Position numbers and translations under genes: made by a program. Below the pieces are notes generated by a model, which did no database searches, had not been told where the DNA came from, and saw nothing but the letters and a program-made list of their open reading frames with translations. A stretch of 64,000 nt of DNA from Notospermus geniculatus (taxonomy: Eukaryota > Nemertea > Pilidiophora > Heteronemertea > Lineidae). Location: NCBI GenBank assembly GCA_002633025.1, contig NMRB01000088.1:427896-491895 (forward strand). The letters run 5' to 3'. This document shows positions 40,126 through 51,200 of this stretch, piece after piece (the stretch's first letter is position 1; every line of letters begins with the position of its first letter).

Positions 40126-40430
40126 TTTGTAGTGTCGCTTACATCAATCACGATAGGTTGGTACCATAACCGTCCGCTAGGTGGGTATACGAGACATGAC
40201 GTCACTGTCCAACTCTACCCGACCCTCGATTTTGGAGTCGAACTCGGTCCCCTCATCGAACCGCTCGAGCAGGGACAGGGCACCAGTCTACGTTCGACCT
40301 TGACCTCAGCATGCTCAGTGGGGCCGGGAAATGCAACATGATCTGTTCACCCGGCGATTTTGTAGCTGTCTATTTCCATGATTTCTGTTATTTAAAACAA
40401 TATTGATTTCATTAGGGGGTCTACTGAAGC
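40126..40430. promoter_or_regulatory. Shared divergent promoter, SPTSS gene (-) and AP5M1 (+), with CRE-like site
   Basis: The two start codons (40125 minus, 40431 plus) are separated by 305 bp. The palindrome TGACGTCA at 40197-40204 is a perfect CREB/ATF-type site. No TATA box is visible on either side. A compact bidirectional promoter is inferred from the geometry. Confidence 0.5.
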
Positions 40431-43400
40431 ATGAGTATCAGAGCATTATGGATACTCATTTCGCCCGGGAAATCAGTGGGGAAAGTAATATTCTCGAGGT
40501 AGGCCTAGCTAAGCTAGCTAGGGCAGGCAGCTCAACATCATGGTCATGGTTTTGGACATGAAAATAGGGCAATTCAAATTCATATTCAAATTCAAATATA
40601 GACAAATCCCAAATTCCAAGATCTGCGCACTTCCGCCGAAATTGTAAACAGAACCTCGGTCTGAAACTGGATGACGTGACGCAATCCATCCATGATTCAG
40701 CAATGGAATGGTCGACTCTGAGACTCTGACGCAACGTCGTCGAACTCACTGACACTGGTCGTCACATAGCATAGGCTACCGGTACGGTAGGCCTAGGCTA
40801 TAGACCATTCTCAAATTCCCAGATCTGCGCACTTCCTCCGAAATTTCAACCATAACCTCGATCTGAAACCGGGTGACGTGACGCAATCCATTATTCATTC
40901 AGCAATGGTCGAGTCTGACGCAACGTCGTCGACGTCACTGTCGCGGGGCTGTTTGCGTCACGTCATTCAGCTTCAGACCGAGGTTATGGTTGAAATTTTG
41001 GCGGAAGTGCGCAGATCTTTCTCGTTTACGTCAATAAACACACGTAGAGCTTCCGTAGGAGCTACGGAAGCTCTACGTGTGTTGTCAGTAACCGTGTGTT
41101 GTTCGACCCCCGAACATTGTCAGTAACCTCGAACATCGTCAATAATTTGATAACAACTCCCCAGATCCCCGTGGTTGGACATGAAAATAGGGCAATTCAA
41201 ATTCATATTCAAATTCAAATATAGACAAATCCCAAATTCCAAGATCTGCGCACTTCCGCCGAAATTGTAAACAGAACCTCGGTCTGAAACTGGATGACGT
41301 GACGCAATCCATCCATGATTCAGCAATGGAATGGTCGACTCTGACGCAACGTCGTCGAACTCACTGACACTGGTCGTCACATAGCATAGGCTACCGGTAC
41401 GGTAGGCCTAGGCTATAGACCATTCTCAAATTCCCAGATCTGCGCACTTCCTCCGACATTTCAACCATAACCTCGATCTGAAACCGGGTGACGTGACGCA
41501 ATCCATTATTCATTCAGCAATGGTCGAGTCTGACGCAACGTCGTCGACGTCACTGTCACGGGGCTGTTTGCGTCACGTCATTCAGCTTCAGACCGAGGTT
41601 ATGGTTGAAATTTTGGCGGAAGTGCGCAGATCTTTCTCGTTTACGTCAATTTGAGAACGGTCTATGGTTGTGGGGTTCTCTGCGTCACGTCATTCAGTGC
41701 CAGACCGAGGTTCTGCAGTTTTGACATGATTTTGATTGTCATTTTGGCTCTTTGCAGGTATTTCCCAACAGTTGAGAGAAGAACAAAAATTCTACAAGGA
41801 GATGGCTATGTTGCCATTCCAGATGTTCAAGAGTTTGCCGAATCTCTGTATGGTGAACTCGGGAGAAAAAATCGGTCTGACAAGTTTGTCGAGTCACGGG
41901 ACACATGTCGAAAAACAGAGAAGAAACCTGTTTATGAAGTCAGCACAGCTGCTGGGAAACTCTGGCCCCTTGTGGTCATCGAACAGGTCAGTTGGTCTGC
42001 CTTTATATAGCCTACTGGTACTTGTAGGAACCAAGGTTACTTGATTCAGAGAGTTTGAGAATAATCAGTTTCAATTAATTTCGTGTTTTACACAAGGTAA
42101 TATGAATTCTATTTCAGTTTGGTGTTATATTCTGTTGTTTACCTGCTGTTGAACAGAGTGAAAGGCAGGAGTCGCCTCTTATTCAGTGGTAAGTAATCGT
42201 AGAATTCCAAGACAAGATCATCTAAGTCCTAGCGGCTATTCAACTTTCGGGATCACACCATCTATATTTCAATCAAAAATGCAGGTTGCAGGTGCCATGG
42301 TCATGTTCACTACCAGTACTTACTTTTCATTTAATTCAAATGATGTCAATGAGTTTAATGATGCACAGTAGGATCGCCAGTGTACCACTTAAGTTCCAGA
42401 ATATTTCATGTGCAAATTGGTTTGTTCTCTCTTCAGCCCTGGAATATATGTTGGGTTCAGCCTACTCCTCGCCATGATGGACTTTCTTGGTCCTTGTCCA
42501 CCAGGGATTGATGAGGTAAGGAACATTGTGAAGAATGACTGTGTCATTCTGGCACTAAATTGTATGAATGTGACAGTAAACCTCTGAGAAACTACATGTA
42601 AATTTAGTGTACCGGTAGATACCAATAATTTTCTTTTCATCTCATTTCAGAACTTCGAAAAATTTCCCTATCTTCACCTCTTCCTTAGCCAAGCTGCACC
42701 ATTTGGTAGTCCAGTATTGAAGGTCTGCGGCCTGATGTAATCCTGACGCTGAGTTATCAACAAGATTCCTTGCACATTCCAATGGAAGACTTTGTCGTCA
42801 ACCCTTGTGTCCAGTATTGTGATGTCCAAACTTTATCTAAAGGTATAAAAAGTTTACAGTTAATGTTCCTCAGGAAAGCAACCAAAGAGAAGGCAAGCAC
42901 AAAAATTGACACACAATATATGATAAATAAAAAAGGAATTTCCAGAAAGTTTGCGAATTTTCAACCCCAACCGGGGTCTTCTTCAGGCTGGAACTTTACA
43001 ATCCGAAACTCTAGAACAGACTGAGATCAGTCTGTTCTAGATCAGAAACTCTAGATCAGTCTGTTCTAGAGTTTCGGATTATAAAGTTCCAGCCTGAAGA
43101 AGACCCCAATTGGGGTCGAAAATTCGCAAACTTTCTGGAAATTGCCTTTTTATTTATCAGGAAAGCAACCAAGATGAAATTCTAATTTGGTTCACTTTTC
43201 ATTTGAATCTCTCACCAGGTGCTGTCTCCCCCGTGATGAAACTGCACTCTGCCAACCCTCACAAAATCAGGTTTACACCACCCTTAGAGATGATTGCATT
43301 GTGTCACTATACTGCCAAACCTGTGCCTGATTTGCCAATTAAAGGCTTCTATCAAATGAAGGTGAGCTTCAAGTATTCCACTCTGGTATTAGACTTCAGT

Positions 43401-45609
43401 TACCCTGTAGACATGAGGGTGGTCACGTCAATCCTCATGCTTGCACCATTGATCCAGGTAATGGCTCGCTAAAATTTTAGTGGCTTGGCAAAAACATCAG
43501 TGTCTGTCATTGCTGAGGTTACATGTATGGGCTTGATGCTCCTTGTGTGAAAGTGAGGTCAACTGTCTTTGACAATGGGGTTGATAACTTATAACTTCGG
43601 TTTTCAGTGATTCACATCTAATGTTTTACTTTGTACCTGTTTGAATTTCAGGGTGAAAGTACTGTTGAACTGTTAGTTCAACTTAGACTGAATGAGAAAG
43701 TCAAGAACAATTTTGAATACTGTGAGTTACAGATGCCTTTCTTTCATAGGTAAGAATACAACAGAGAGGGTACCAGTGTATGAGATTCAAAATGGTGCCA
43801 TAAAGCAAGGAGTGTTTACCCATGAACCAAAGTTTTTTGGATGAAGTGACACAGTTCCCTTTTTTGTGGGCTCCTCAAATTGAAGAATATTGATCACTCA
43901 GTGCTCACCGTGCCTGCATTCAACTTTCATGAAACGGGAACAGCTTACTGTATTGGACTGTACTTGATAGCAATTGATAAGTGTTATTTGAATTCAGAGG
44001 TCCCGTCATCGACTACGAAGCATCTCCGAATCATGGTCAGTGTTTGTTGTCACCAGACAAGAAGATACTAGTTTGGAACATAGGTATGTGAAAATGCCTC
44101 TGGACTTTGTGCCATTTGACATGGTCACATTTCAGTATTCAAAGGAAGGATGAAATTCCTTTTGTCTTCTTTCTCTCAATGAGATTCAAAATGGTGCCAT
44201 AAAGCAAGGAGTGTTTACCCATGAACCAAAGTTTTTTGGATGAAGTGACACAGTTCCCTTTTTTGTGGGCACCTCAAATTGAAGAATATTGATCACTCAA
44301 TGCTCACCGTGCCTGCATTCAACTTTCATGAAACGGGAACAGCTTACTGTATTGGACTGTACTTGATATCAATTGATAAGTGTTATTTGAATTCAGAGGT
44401 CCTGTCATCGACTACGAAGCATCTCCAAATCATGGTCAGTGTTTGTTGTCACCGGACAAGAAGATACTAGTTTGGAACATAGGTATGTGCAGGGTTTCCG
44501 CCAGAGGGGGGGCTGGGGGGCTCAGGCCCCTCCTCAAGTTCATCAAGGGGGGCTGAGCCCCCCCTCAACTTTGTAGAGTAGTGATTTAAAATTTCCAGTT
44601 TTTCACCAGTTTTTTGCCCTCGAGCTCCCCCTCCCCGGGCCTAGGCGCCTTCGGCGCCCCCCCCCTCGCAATATTTTCTGGCGGAAACCCTGATGTGAAA
44701 ATGCCTCTGGACTTTGTGCCATTTGACATGGTCACATTTCAGTATTCAAAGGAAGGATGAAATTCCTTTTGTCTTCTTTCTCTCCAGGCCAGAAGTTTCC
44801 CTCCAGATCTTTAGAAATCTTGTTGAAGGCAACTGTGCACTTTAAGGAGTACTCTGTCACCGAGTCATCCTTGGCGGATGAACAGTTCTGTGTTGGGCAA
44901 AATGCATATGCACAGGTAAGTTCAGGGACATCTCTAGCCTGTAAGATTCATTACTTTGTCAAACCCCCTAACGTGAATTCTTCAGAAGGTGGGTTTTGGC
45001 TAGGGAAGCACTGAAATGACCAACTTATGTTGGACCACTTGCCTTGAGACATTCACATGTACATGTACATCTTCTTGAGCCTGGCTCTTGGGAACTGAAT
45101 ACATGTACACATATCTACCTATTACTGGACCAACGTCAGTCTGAACAATTGTCACATTTTCTTTGCAGTTGTTTTTCAAGATAGAAGACTACACACTTTC
45201 AGGATCTTGGATTGATCCCAAGTCAATTGTGATATCACCTCCTTCTAAACACAAGGTGACCTTTGGTAAGTTTCATCTCCCACAGCGTGAAGGCCTTGGC
45301 ATAACTTGTAGAAGCATGTTTTAGAAGTGATTACCATTGTGAACCTTTTTCAGTTGTTCTGGGTGTATATGTTTAACACCTGTATTAGGTCTTAGGATTC
45401 GTGTACATCATCCTCAATAAAGCATCCTGGGCCCTACCAGTCTTTAAATTTTCAAATAAGTTATGCATACCCCAGGTGATATATGGAGGTGATTTTACCA
45501 TCTCTTTTCCCTTCCAGTGCGCGAGTTCCAGAGCATCGACTACAAGATATGGAATTCCCACGGTGATGCCCAGATGGCATTTTCTCCTCCACGATACCTT
45601 CTCTCTTGA
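40431..45609 (+). CDS. AP5M1: AP-5 adaptor complex subunit mu (MUDENG)
   Basis: Exons 40431-40498, 41758-41986, 42118-42188, 42437-42515, 42651-42842, 43219-43361, 43652-43749, 43998-44083 (or its duplicate 44397-44482), 44788-44915, 45169-45265 and 45518-45609. The start MSIRALWILISPGKSVG followed by RYFPTVERR, then FVESRDTC and ELWP-like KLWPLVV, is the AP5M1 N-terminus. RFTPPLEMIALCHY, IKGFYQMK, VKNNFEYCE, ILVWNIGQKFP and the terminal DYKIWNS are its mu-homology domain. AP-5 acts at late endosomes and lysosomes. About 426 codons are present against ~490 in human. Within 42651-42842 the text jumps from FGSPVL to GLRPDVILTLSY, skipping roughly 65-75 residues that open the mu-homology domain. 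A two-base frame offset sits at 42720-42721. So this locus is damaged, or an exon has been lost from the assembly. Intron 1 is filled by duplicated MITEs. Confidence 0.92.
40552..41035. repeat. MITE-bearing repeat, copy 1 (intron 1 of AP5M1)
   Basis: This ~485-bp unit recurs at 41175-41650. Its right half is an inverted-repeat element. TATAGACCATTCTCAAATT, CAGATCTGCGCACTTCC and ACCATAACCTCGATCTGAA at 40799-40870 are answered by CAGACCGAGGTTATGGT and GGAAGTGCGCAGATCT near 40976-41020. This copy is cut off at CGTCAAT, where a perfect hairpin begins. Confidence 0.88.
41037..41083. repeat. Perfect 22-bp-arm hairpin
   Basis: The left arm begins AACACACGTAGAGC and ends TTCCGTAG. It is inverted exactly after the loop GAG. 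It sits exactly where the first copy of the MITE unit is truncated. Confidence 0.95.
41175..41670. repeat. MITE-bearing repeat, copy 2, with complete element end
   Basis: This is the second copy of the 40552-41035 unit, running to 41650. Here the element is complete. It starts TATAGACCATTCTCAAAT near 41414 and ends ATTTGAGAACGGTCTAT near 41668, giving terminal inverted repeats around a ~255-bp nonautonomous element. Confidence 0.88.
42921..43159. repeat. Foldback element in AP5M1 intron, flanked by 15-bp direct repeats
   Basis: The arms run from TGATAAATAAAAAAGG on the left, through CCAGAAAGTTTGCGAA and GGGGTCTTCTTCAGGCTGG, and are mirrored to TTTTTATTTATCA on the right. The outer 85-90 bp of each arm pair, around a centre of about 25 bp holding TCTAGA repeats. 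CAGGAAAGCAACCAA occurs at 42871-42885 and again at 43158-43172, on either side. Confidence 0.88.
43781..44179. repeat. Tandem duplication unit 1 containing AP5M1 exon 43998-44083
   Basis: From TGAGATTCAAAATGG to just before the next exon's acceptor, 399 bp are repeated immediately downstream. The unit contains a full 86-nt exon with its acceptor (TTCAG) and donor (GTATGT). Confidence 0.93.
44180..44785. repeat. Tandem duplication unit 2 with second exon copy and a MITE
   Basis: This is the second copy of the 399-bp unit. Its exon copy is 44397-44482 and encodes the same residues (RGPVIDYEASPNHGQC...) with only synonymous or neutral base changes visible. It is enlarged by a 203-bp element plus a 5-bp target duplication at 44490-44697. 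Confidence 0.93.
44490..44692. mobile_element. 203-bp MITE with 16-bp TIRs and 5-bp target duplication
   Basis: The ends CAGGGTTTCCGCCAGA and TCTGGCGGAAACCCTG are perfect 16-bp inverted repeats. The target duplication ATGTG is at 44485-44489 and 44693-44697. The matching empty site (GGTATGTGAAAATGCC) is present in the neighbouring duplicate at 44083-44099, which fixes the exact borders. The inside is G/C-tract rich (GGGGGGCTGGGGGG, GGCGCCTTCGGCGCC) and non-coding. It is a nonautonomous DNA transposon. The CAGGG terminus recalls hAT-like elements, but those make 8-bp duplications, so the superfamily is left open. Confidence 0.95.
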
Positions 45610-46120
45610 ACTTAGTGAAGATCTCCAGTGGGATGGCCGTGCAACATTTGGTGCTACATATAGATGTACACATGTATTTGCATTCTCTCCTGTGTACTGA
45701 GGACTTTGGTTTAGACTTGGTCACTGAGAAATGAAATCAGTGTATTGATTTTTGCACATTCTGTGCCTGTATGATACGATTTCATAAAGTCTTAATATAT
45801 TGCCAAAAATTGCGAGTTAGTAAGTTTAATTTCAGTTTCTTGATGTGTAATACATTTCCTGCAACTACCTGTGGACCCTTATTCAAGTAGCGGTATCATG
45901 AATCATGCCACACATACGAGACTGCTGGACCCAAACAACTGTGAAGAAAATCCATGAGCCAAATATGATGTAGCAATTGTCCAATTGTGGCAATTGCACC
46001 ATTCTGACAACCATCATCCAGGGTTTCAGACACCCAACCTGAGACACACATGAGAGGGATATCATGAAATTGGAGCTGTAGTATTCTGGAGTTTGCAATG
46101 TCTTATCCTATAAGCCGTGG

Positions 46121-46286
46121 TTCCACCTATTCAAATCCCCGGGTGAAACACGGGTTTCTTGCGCTTGCACCTATTTTTTGCCGTGTCTAATAGACCCGTG
46201 TTTAAAAACCCCGTGCAATTGCAATGTATTGAAAAGCCCGGGGAAGACACGGGTCTAAAAAACCCGGGGATTTTGGATAGGTGGAA
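46121..46286. repeat. 166-bp inverted-repeat MITE
   Basis: TTCCACCTATTCAAATCCCC at the left edge is inverted as GGGGATTTTGGATAGGTGGAA at the right. Inside, further CACGGGT/ACCCGTG blocks pair. It is non-coding. Confidence 0.85.
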
Positions 46287-46511
46287 GTACAGCTTATGTT
46301 TCTAACATCACGTCTGTAGTATCACATCTGCACTACTCCCATAGGTCCAAACATCTGGACAGTTACAGACTGAAGGCTCTCGTGTCTTGAGAGTTCACCA
46401 TGTTTGTGAGAGCAGACGGAAAAGGCAAGTCCTTGCCAGGGTAAGTTGTACATTTTGTGGCCTCAGTTAAAAAGAGGATGATTGAGATTAAATCATAACT
46501 TAAATTAGAGG

Positions 46512-46517
46512 TTTATT
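46512..46517 (-). terminator. Polyadenylation signal AATAAA (minus strand) for ISCA2
   Basis: TTTATT on the plus strand reads AATAAA on the minus strand, about 150 bp beyond the ISCA2 stop codon. Confidence 0.55.
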
Positions 46518-46668
46518 TACATTAACATAATTAAACAAGACTATACAGGTTATGAAAAGAGCAAGACCTGTCACGTCGCTGTCAAATGGAGAAGCATGTC
46601 CTTGATATTAGCAAATTGCTACATGAAAATGTCGGTTTCAAATCTATTTGAACTGAATCTATTATCCA

Positions 46669-47848
46669 TCACTTGAGTGAGAATGACACACCACAGGAAC
46701 AACCTTGTTCTGCATGGGGATTTTTCACCACCTGGAATGTAGCTCGGATGAGTTCTTCTTCGAAGTCGATGGTTGAACCTTTTACCATTTCAAATGAGTC
46801 TGGATCAACCAACACCTTTGCACCATTTTTTTCAAAAACTCTGAAATAATGAAATATCATATGGAGAATGTTTACACAAAATGTACCGGTACCATTTGTG
46901 ATTTTAAAACATACCCGGTATTTAGGAAATCAGGTTAATCTCCAAAGAAGTTGATGGAGTTTGGTTTCCTGAGAATGCAAAGAAAGTACTGTCGGGAGAC
47001 TCTCCAGAATTATCAATCTTGGTGAGGATATGCAATGCTCAATTTTTACCTGTCATCATCTTCAATTGTCCCATCCAAGTCAAACTTATACTGAAACCCA
47101 GAACATCCTCCACCTTCAACAATCAGCCTCAGGTAGGGTTTATCACTGTTGGATACCTTTTTCAATCTCTGAAAGACAAAAGATGAAGAGTACACCTCAC
47201 TCCTCTGAACACTTTCAATGAATCCAAAAGGAAACTACCTGCCTCATGGGTCATTAAGCCTGAAAGCTGGAAAGAATTACTAAGAGGAAGATTGGAAAAA
47301 TCAACGAAGCTTCTCAAAATACCTCAGCACACTTGTCTGTGATAGTTAAATCAGCTTGGGATGTGTTCTCAGACTTGGATTCTGGTGGAGCTGCTGACTG
47401 ATGCAGAACTGATGATGCTCTGTGGAGGGCAGCCCGGTTGGAAAGAAACTTTAACCTGAAAAATAGAGGACTGGTTAGCCTACAGTACATTCCACAATAC
47501 GTTAGAACTCGGCAAGTTGAGTAGCAGACCTCATAATTACCCTACTCGGCCTCCGACATAATAGGCCAAACAATCATGCAGTAGAGTAGGCCTACCTTGG
47601 CCTACATTTTAGCACCTCATACTCATGACAACTGTAGGCCTAGCCTAGGTAGGCCTATTGATCATGGTTATTGTTGATGACCATGATGACTGCTTGCTTG
47701 ACCAACTGATGACATGTCATGGCTTGCAAATCAAATGACATCAAATGACACGTAGCAAACCATTGCTGTCTATTTACCTGGAAAACGCTAGATTAGCCCC
47801 AAGGTCTTTTCGTATGCCATTTCTCAAGTTTGAAAGCAGGGAAGCCAT
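46669..47848 (-). CDS. ISCA2: Iron-sulfur cluster assembly 2 (mitochondrial A-type scaffold)
   Basis: Four minus-strand exons: 47778-47848, 47323-47455, 47050-47168 and 46669-46840, with consistent phases. They give 164 residues from ATG at 47848 to TGA (human 154). The first ~50 residues are basic, hydroxylated and free of acidic clusters ([16 protein letters not shown]...), as in a mitochondrial presequence. The A-type domain follows, with [34 protein letters not shown] and QGCSCGVSF. The three conserved cysteines are C90, C155 and C157. The protein works with ISCA1 and IBA57 to make [4Fe-4S] clusters in the mitochondrial matrix. It is complete, with no odd features. Its 5' end faces the PKC gene 446 bp away. 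Confidence 0.96.
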
Positions 47849-48294
47849 AATGATAATTTCGATTGCTGATGAAAATGGGGAAGGGATGCAGCTCTAAATG
47901 AAGCCCCCTATATCATGTGAAACAAATTGACTAATTTGTAACTTTTCAGACCTATAGATCATTTCCTCTGGATTAGGATATTTATTCTGAAATCTTTAGC
48001 TATTCTCCATCTGTTGAAATGTGCATTTTATTCTTCTATCAAATGAAATTATAATTATTTGTGCGTTTTGTTCTAAGCAAAGAAGGTCTGCGCTTGCGCA
48101 GTTGAAGAAAGTGAAGAACTCTGGGATATATTATTAGCTTCCGTAATATATTTTTCTAAACATCATCTCTCTCCATCAAAATGGAATAAAATCCATAATT
48201 TCCACTACTTCTGCCTCTGTCGAGGGCAAAATGTGATGCTCAGGAATTACTTAAATCATTCAGGATTCTTTCAAATCAATAAATAGTGGATAAA
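47849..48294. promoter_or_regulatory. Divergent intergenic region between ISCA2 (-) and PKC (+)
   Basis: The 446 bp between two head-to-head start codons must hold the two 5' UTRs and promoters, unless the PKC gene has further upstream noncoding exons. The palindrome-like TGCGCTTGCGCA lies at about 48088-48099 and resembles an NRF1-type site (GCGC..GCGC). No TATA box is seen. Confidence 0.4.
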
Positions 48295-51200
48295 ATGGTG
48301 TTTTTCAACGGGAACCTCAAAGTAAAAGTCTGCGAGGCTGTGGACCTCAGGCCGACAGATTTTGCAACCAGGCATTCTGTGGGAGGGGGCAAAAATCTGC
48401 AGCTTCTTGATCCATACATTGCATTAGACATTGATGATGTACATTTTGCTAGGACTACAACCAAAGGGAAAACTTTTAAACCCATATGGAATGAAGATTT
48501 TAACACCGTTGTGAGAAACGGGCAGTCAGTTGGCATAACTGTTTTTCATGATTCTGCCATACCACCAGATGACTTTGTAGCAAACTGTTCACTACCTTTC
48601 GAAGATCTTAAAAATAATGCAGATATTTGGGTGAGTGTCGCTGTCGATGTGTGTGGCTTCGGTTGATGTCTCTTGTGTTGTTCGTGCATTAAAATCAATA
48701 AAAAGGGATCACTCCCGTATGCGATTGTGGTTAAAAATAACCATGTTTATATCCCTGCCTTGTCATAATGAGGTCAAGGTCTTCAGAAATTATCATGTCT
48801 GCTTTGCCTGCTCATCATTTTAGGTTTTCTGTGTGCAACTGTTCCATGATTTCTCACGGACTCTGAGGATCATGGGGGTGTAACTGTAAACACGTCCGTG
48901 ATAAAAACTAGGCCTGCCTGTGGCAAATAACCAAGCCAAAGTGATAATTACTGGAAAGGCTCACTCGTGAATTCAAATGCAAATGTCAGATGACATGGTG
49001 GTCGCAGCTTTGAAGTGAATTCCTCAGGCAGGCAGTTCTCAGTGTATACATCATGTCTCTAAGGCAGGCCTTGAAATTTGCGGCGTGGGAGAGTGATTGT
49101 TCTCCTCAAGAACAATAGAGCTTCATTGTTCATGAGGAGAGCAATCACTCTCCCACGCCACAAATTTCAGTGCCTGCTGGACCCTATTGCTAGAGTCCTT
49201 TTCACTAAATACAATGTCATCTGGCTGCTCCAGCTGATTGCTGGTCATCTTAACATAAATTGAATTTTAGGAATGATGGATTCAATTCTTTCTGCAGCCA
49301 TGTGTTGTTTGTTCTGAGATACTGTACCCATTGGTCATGTTGGTGTGACATCTGCCAGTGCTTCCATATGTCAGTATTTCCCCTCATTGTTTGGGAAACA
49401 ATAGCAGATACGTAGATAGACTGACATACATGTATTTCTCTGTGTGTCTCCTTCTGTCAACTTGCAGCTTATTCCAGCAGACAATAGTCAGGGAACACTA
49501 ACAAATGGGGAACATTCAAAAATGTTACATGTCAAAGCACAATGATGCATGGTTGTGGAATGAAAAAAAAACTTTTATAACTTCCCTTTACTCTTCAGGT
49601 GGATTTAGAACCAAGTGGGAAAGTTCATGTGGTTTTAGAACTAGACGGCTCAGCATCTGAAGGAAAACATGGTAAGTGTCAGTATCATGTATTTTCTTTA
49701 ATATCTAGGATCCTGTCAGGGTTAATTGAATTGTCTTCCAACTTTTTAGAGGCCAGCTCTCTGATTATTGGATTATGGAATGTCTTGTTTCTCACAGGTA
49801 AGTGTTGCTAATGATATCCATGAAGTGTAAAACATGTGTTGAGTATGATGGGAATTTCAGGAATATCTGGTCATCCAGGTTAGGTAAGTATGCTATTGCT
49901 CTGTTTCATTTAGCTATACCTTCAGCTGAGCTTTTTATTTATAATTATGGCTATTCCAACTGGTTGCTTGCTACAGTATAGTCTACAGACAGACATGGAT
50001 GAAAAGGTTGTCCATGGGTGGCATGTGGCTTACTGCAGAGGATGTTCATGCACAGCTCAGGGTTTGTTGAAAAATTCACTCAAGCTATATCAAAGAGTGA
50101 ATTTGCAATTGGTGCTCAGAACCAGCTTTATTGTCACTGAACAGTCGGTGTCAGATGACAGTTCCCTTAAAATACTGCTAAATATCCCTACGCCACTAGC
50201 ACTTGGTGTGACTGCTTTCCCTACATTACATGTAGCTTTATATGCCCTTGTTATGACTGATTTACTGTGATGATTGGCCTGTCAACGTGCCTCACTAAAA
50301 AATCTATTGTGAACTTTGCAATTTGACAGTGTCAAAATGGAAATAATATGGCTTAGTATTTTCAGTGCATGTTGCATGTACAAGTGTCATTCTTTCATCC
50401 CCATCAGAGGCAAAGGGTAACTGGAAATATGTAACAGTTGCATGATGCTTTTGTTTTTATGTCTCTCCCTTGAACCAGCTTCCTTCTTCTTTATCTTGAA
50501 GTAAAGAAAAGTTCTATATTTTTGAAAGTGCATAAGGTTTAGAAGTGAAGGGCGGGCTACCGGTAAATGTCCTCACAATGAAATCTGTTGGACTTGACAA
50601 TGTGACATAATAACCTACATGTATACACGTGTGCACCACACAGACAGACAGATGTCACAATATCATGAACCACGTGTACACTGCACAGATAGACAGATGC
50701 CATGATATCATGAATGATTATTTTATCAGCGTAGGACATGTAGGACAAAATATAGTGACAATGCATGAAGGACACTGTGAGGCTGAATGTAACAGCATCA
50801 AGAGTGTTGATCCACAGGGCCTGTCTGTCAAGCGGGCTGAAGGTTTTCAAAAGCAACTTCTTCAAGTACCGATCATAAACAGAGTGAAGCTAAAGCAACA
50901 CATGTAGGAAAATCCTTCATTGTTTTTAACATGTTTAATGGTGTATGACAAAATCAATTCACTTGGCAGGCACCTAGCACTTTTAGCAGAAATGCTAATT
51001 TAATGGTAGCGCTGAATTAGTTTAGACCAGTCGTCCCACAGAGCATTTCGTTGGAACACATATTATCACCCTTTTCCTTATTGATAAATAAAGCAACTTT
51101 TTTTATCAATGCTGTCTAGTCAGTGGCGGGCATTATATTTTTAAACATATTTACAATGAGTACATGTACCAGTCCCATGTAATACCCGATTTGTACAGTA

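Larger units (their letters stand above)
45610..46668. other. Convergent 3' flanks of AP5M1 (+) and ISCA2 (-)
   Basis: This region holds both 3' UTRs and one small inverted-repeat element (46121-46286). No exon is recognised. Confidence 0.5.
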
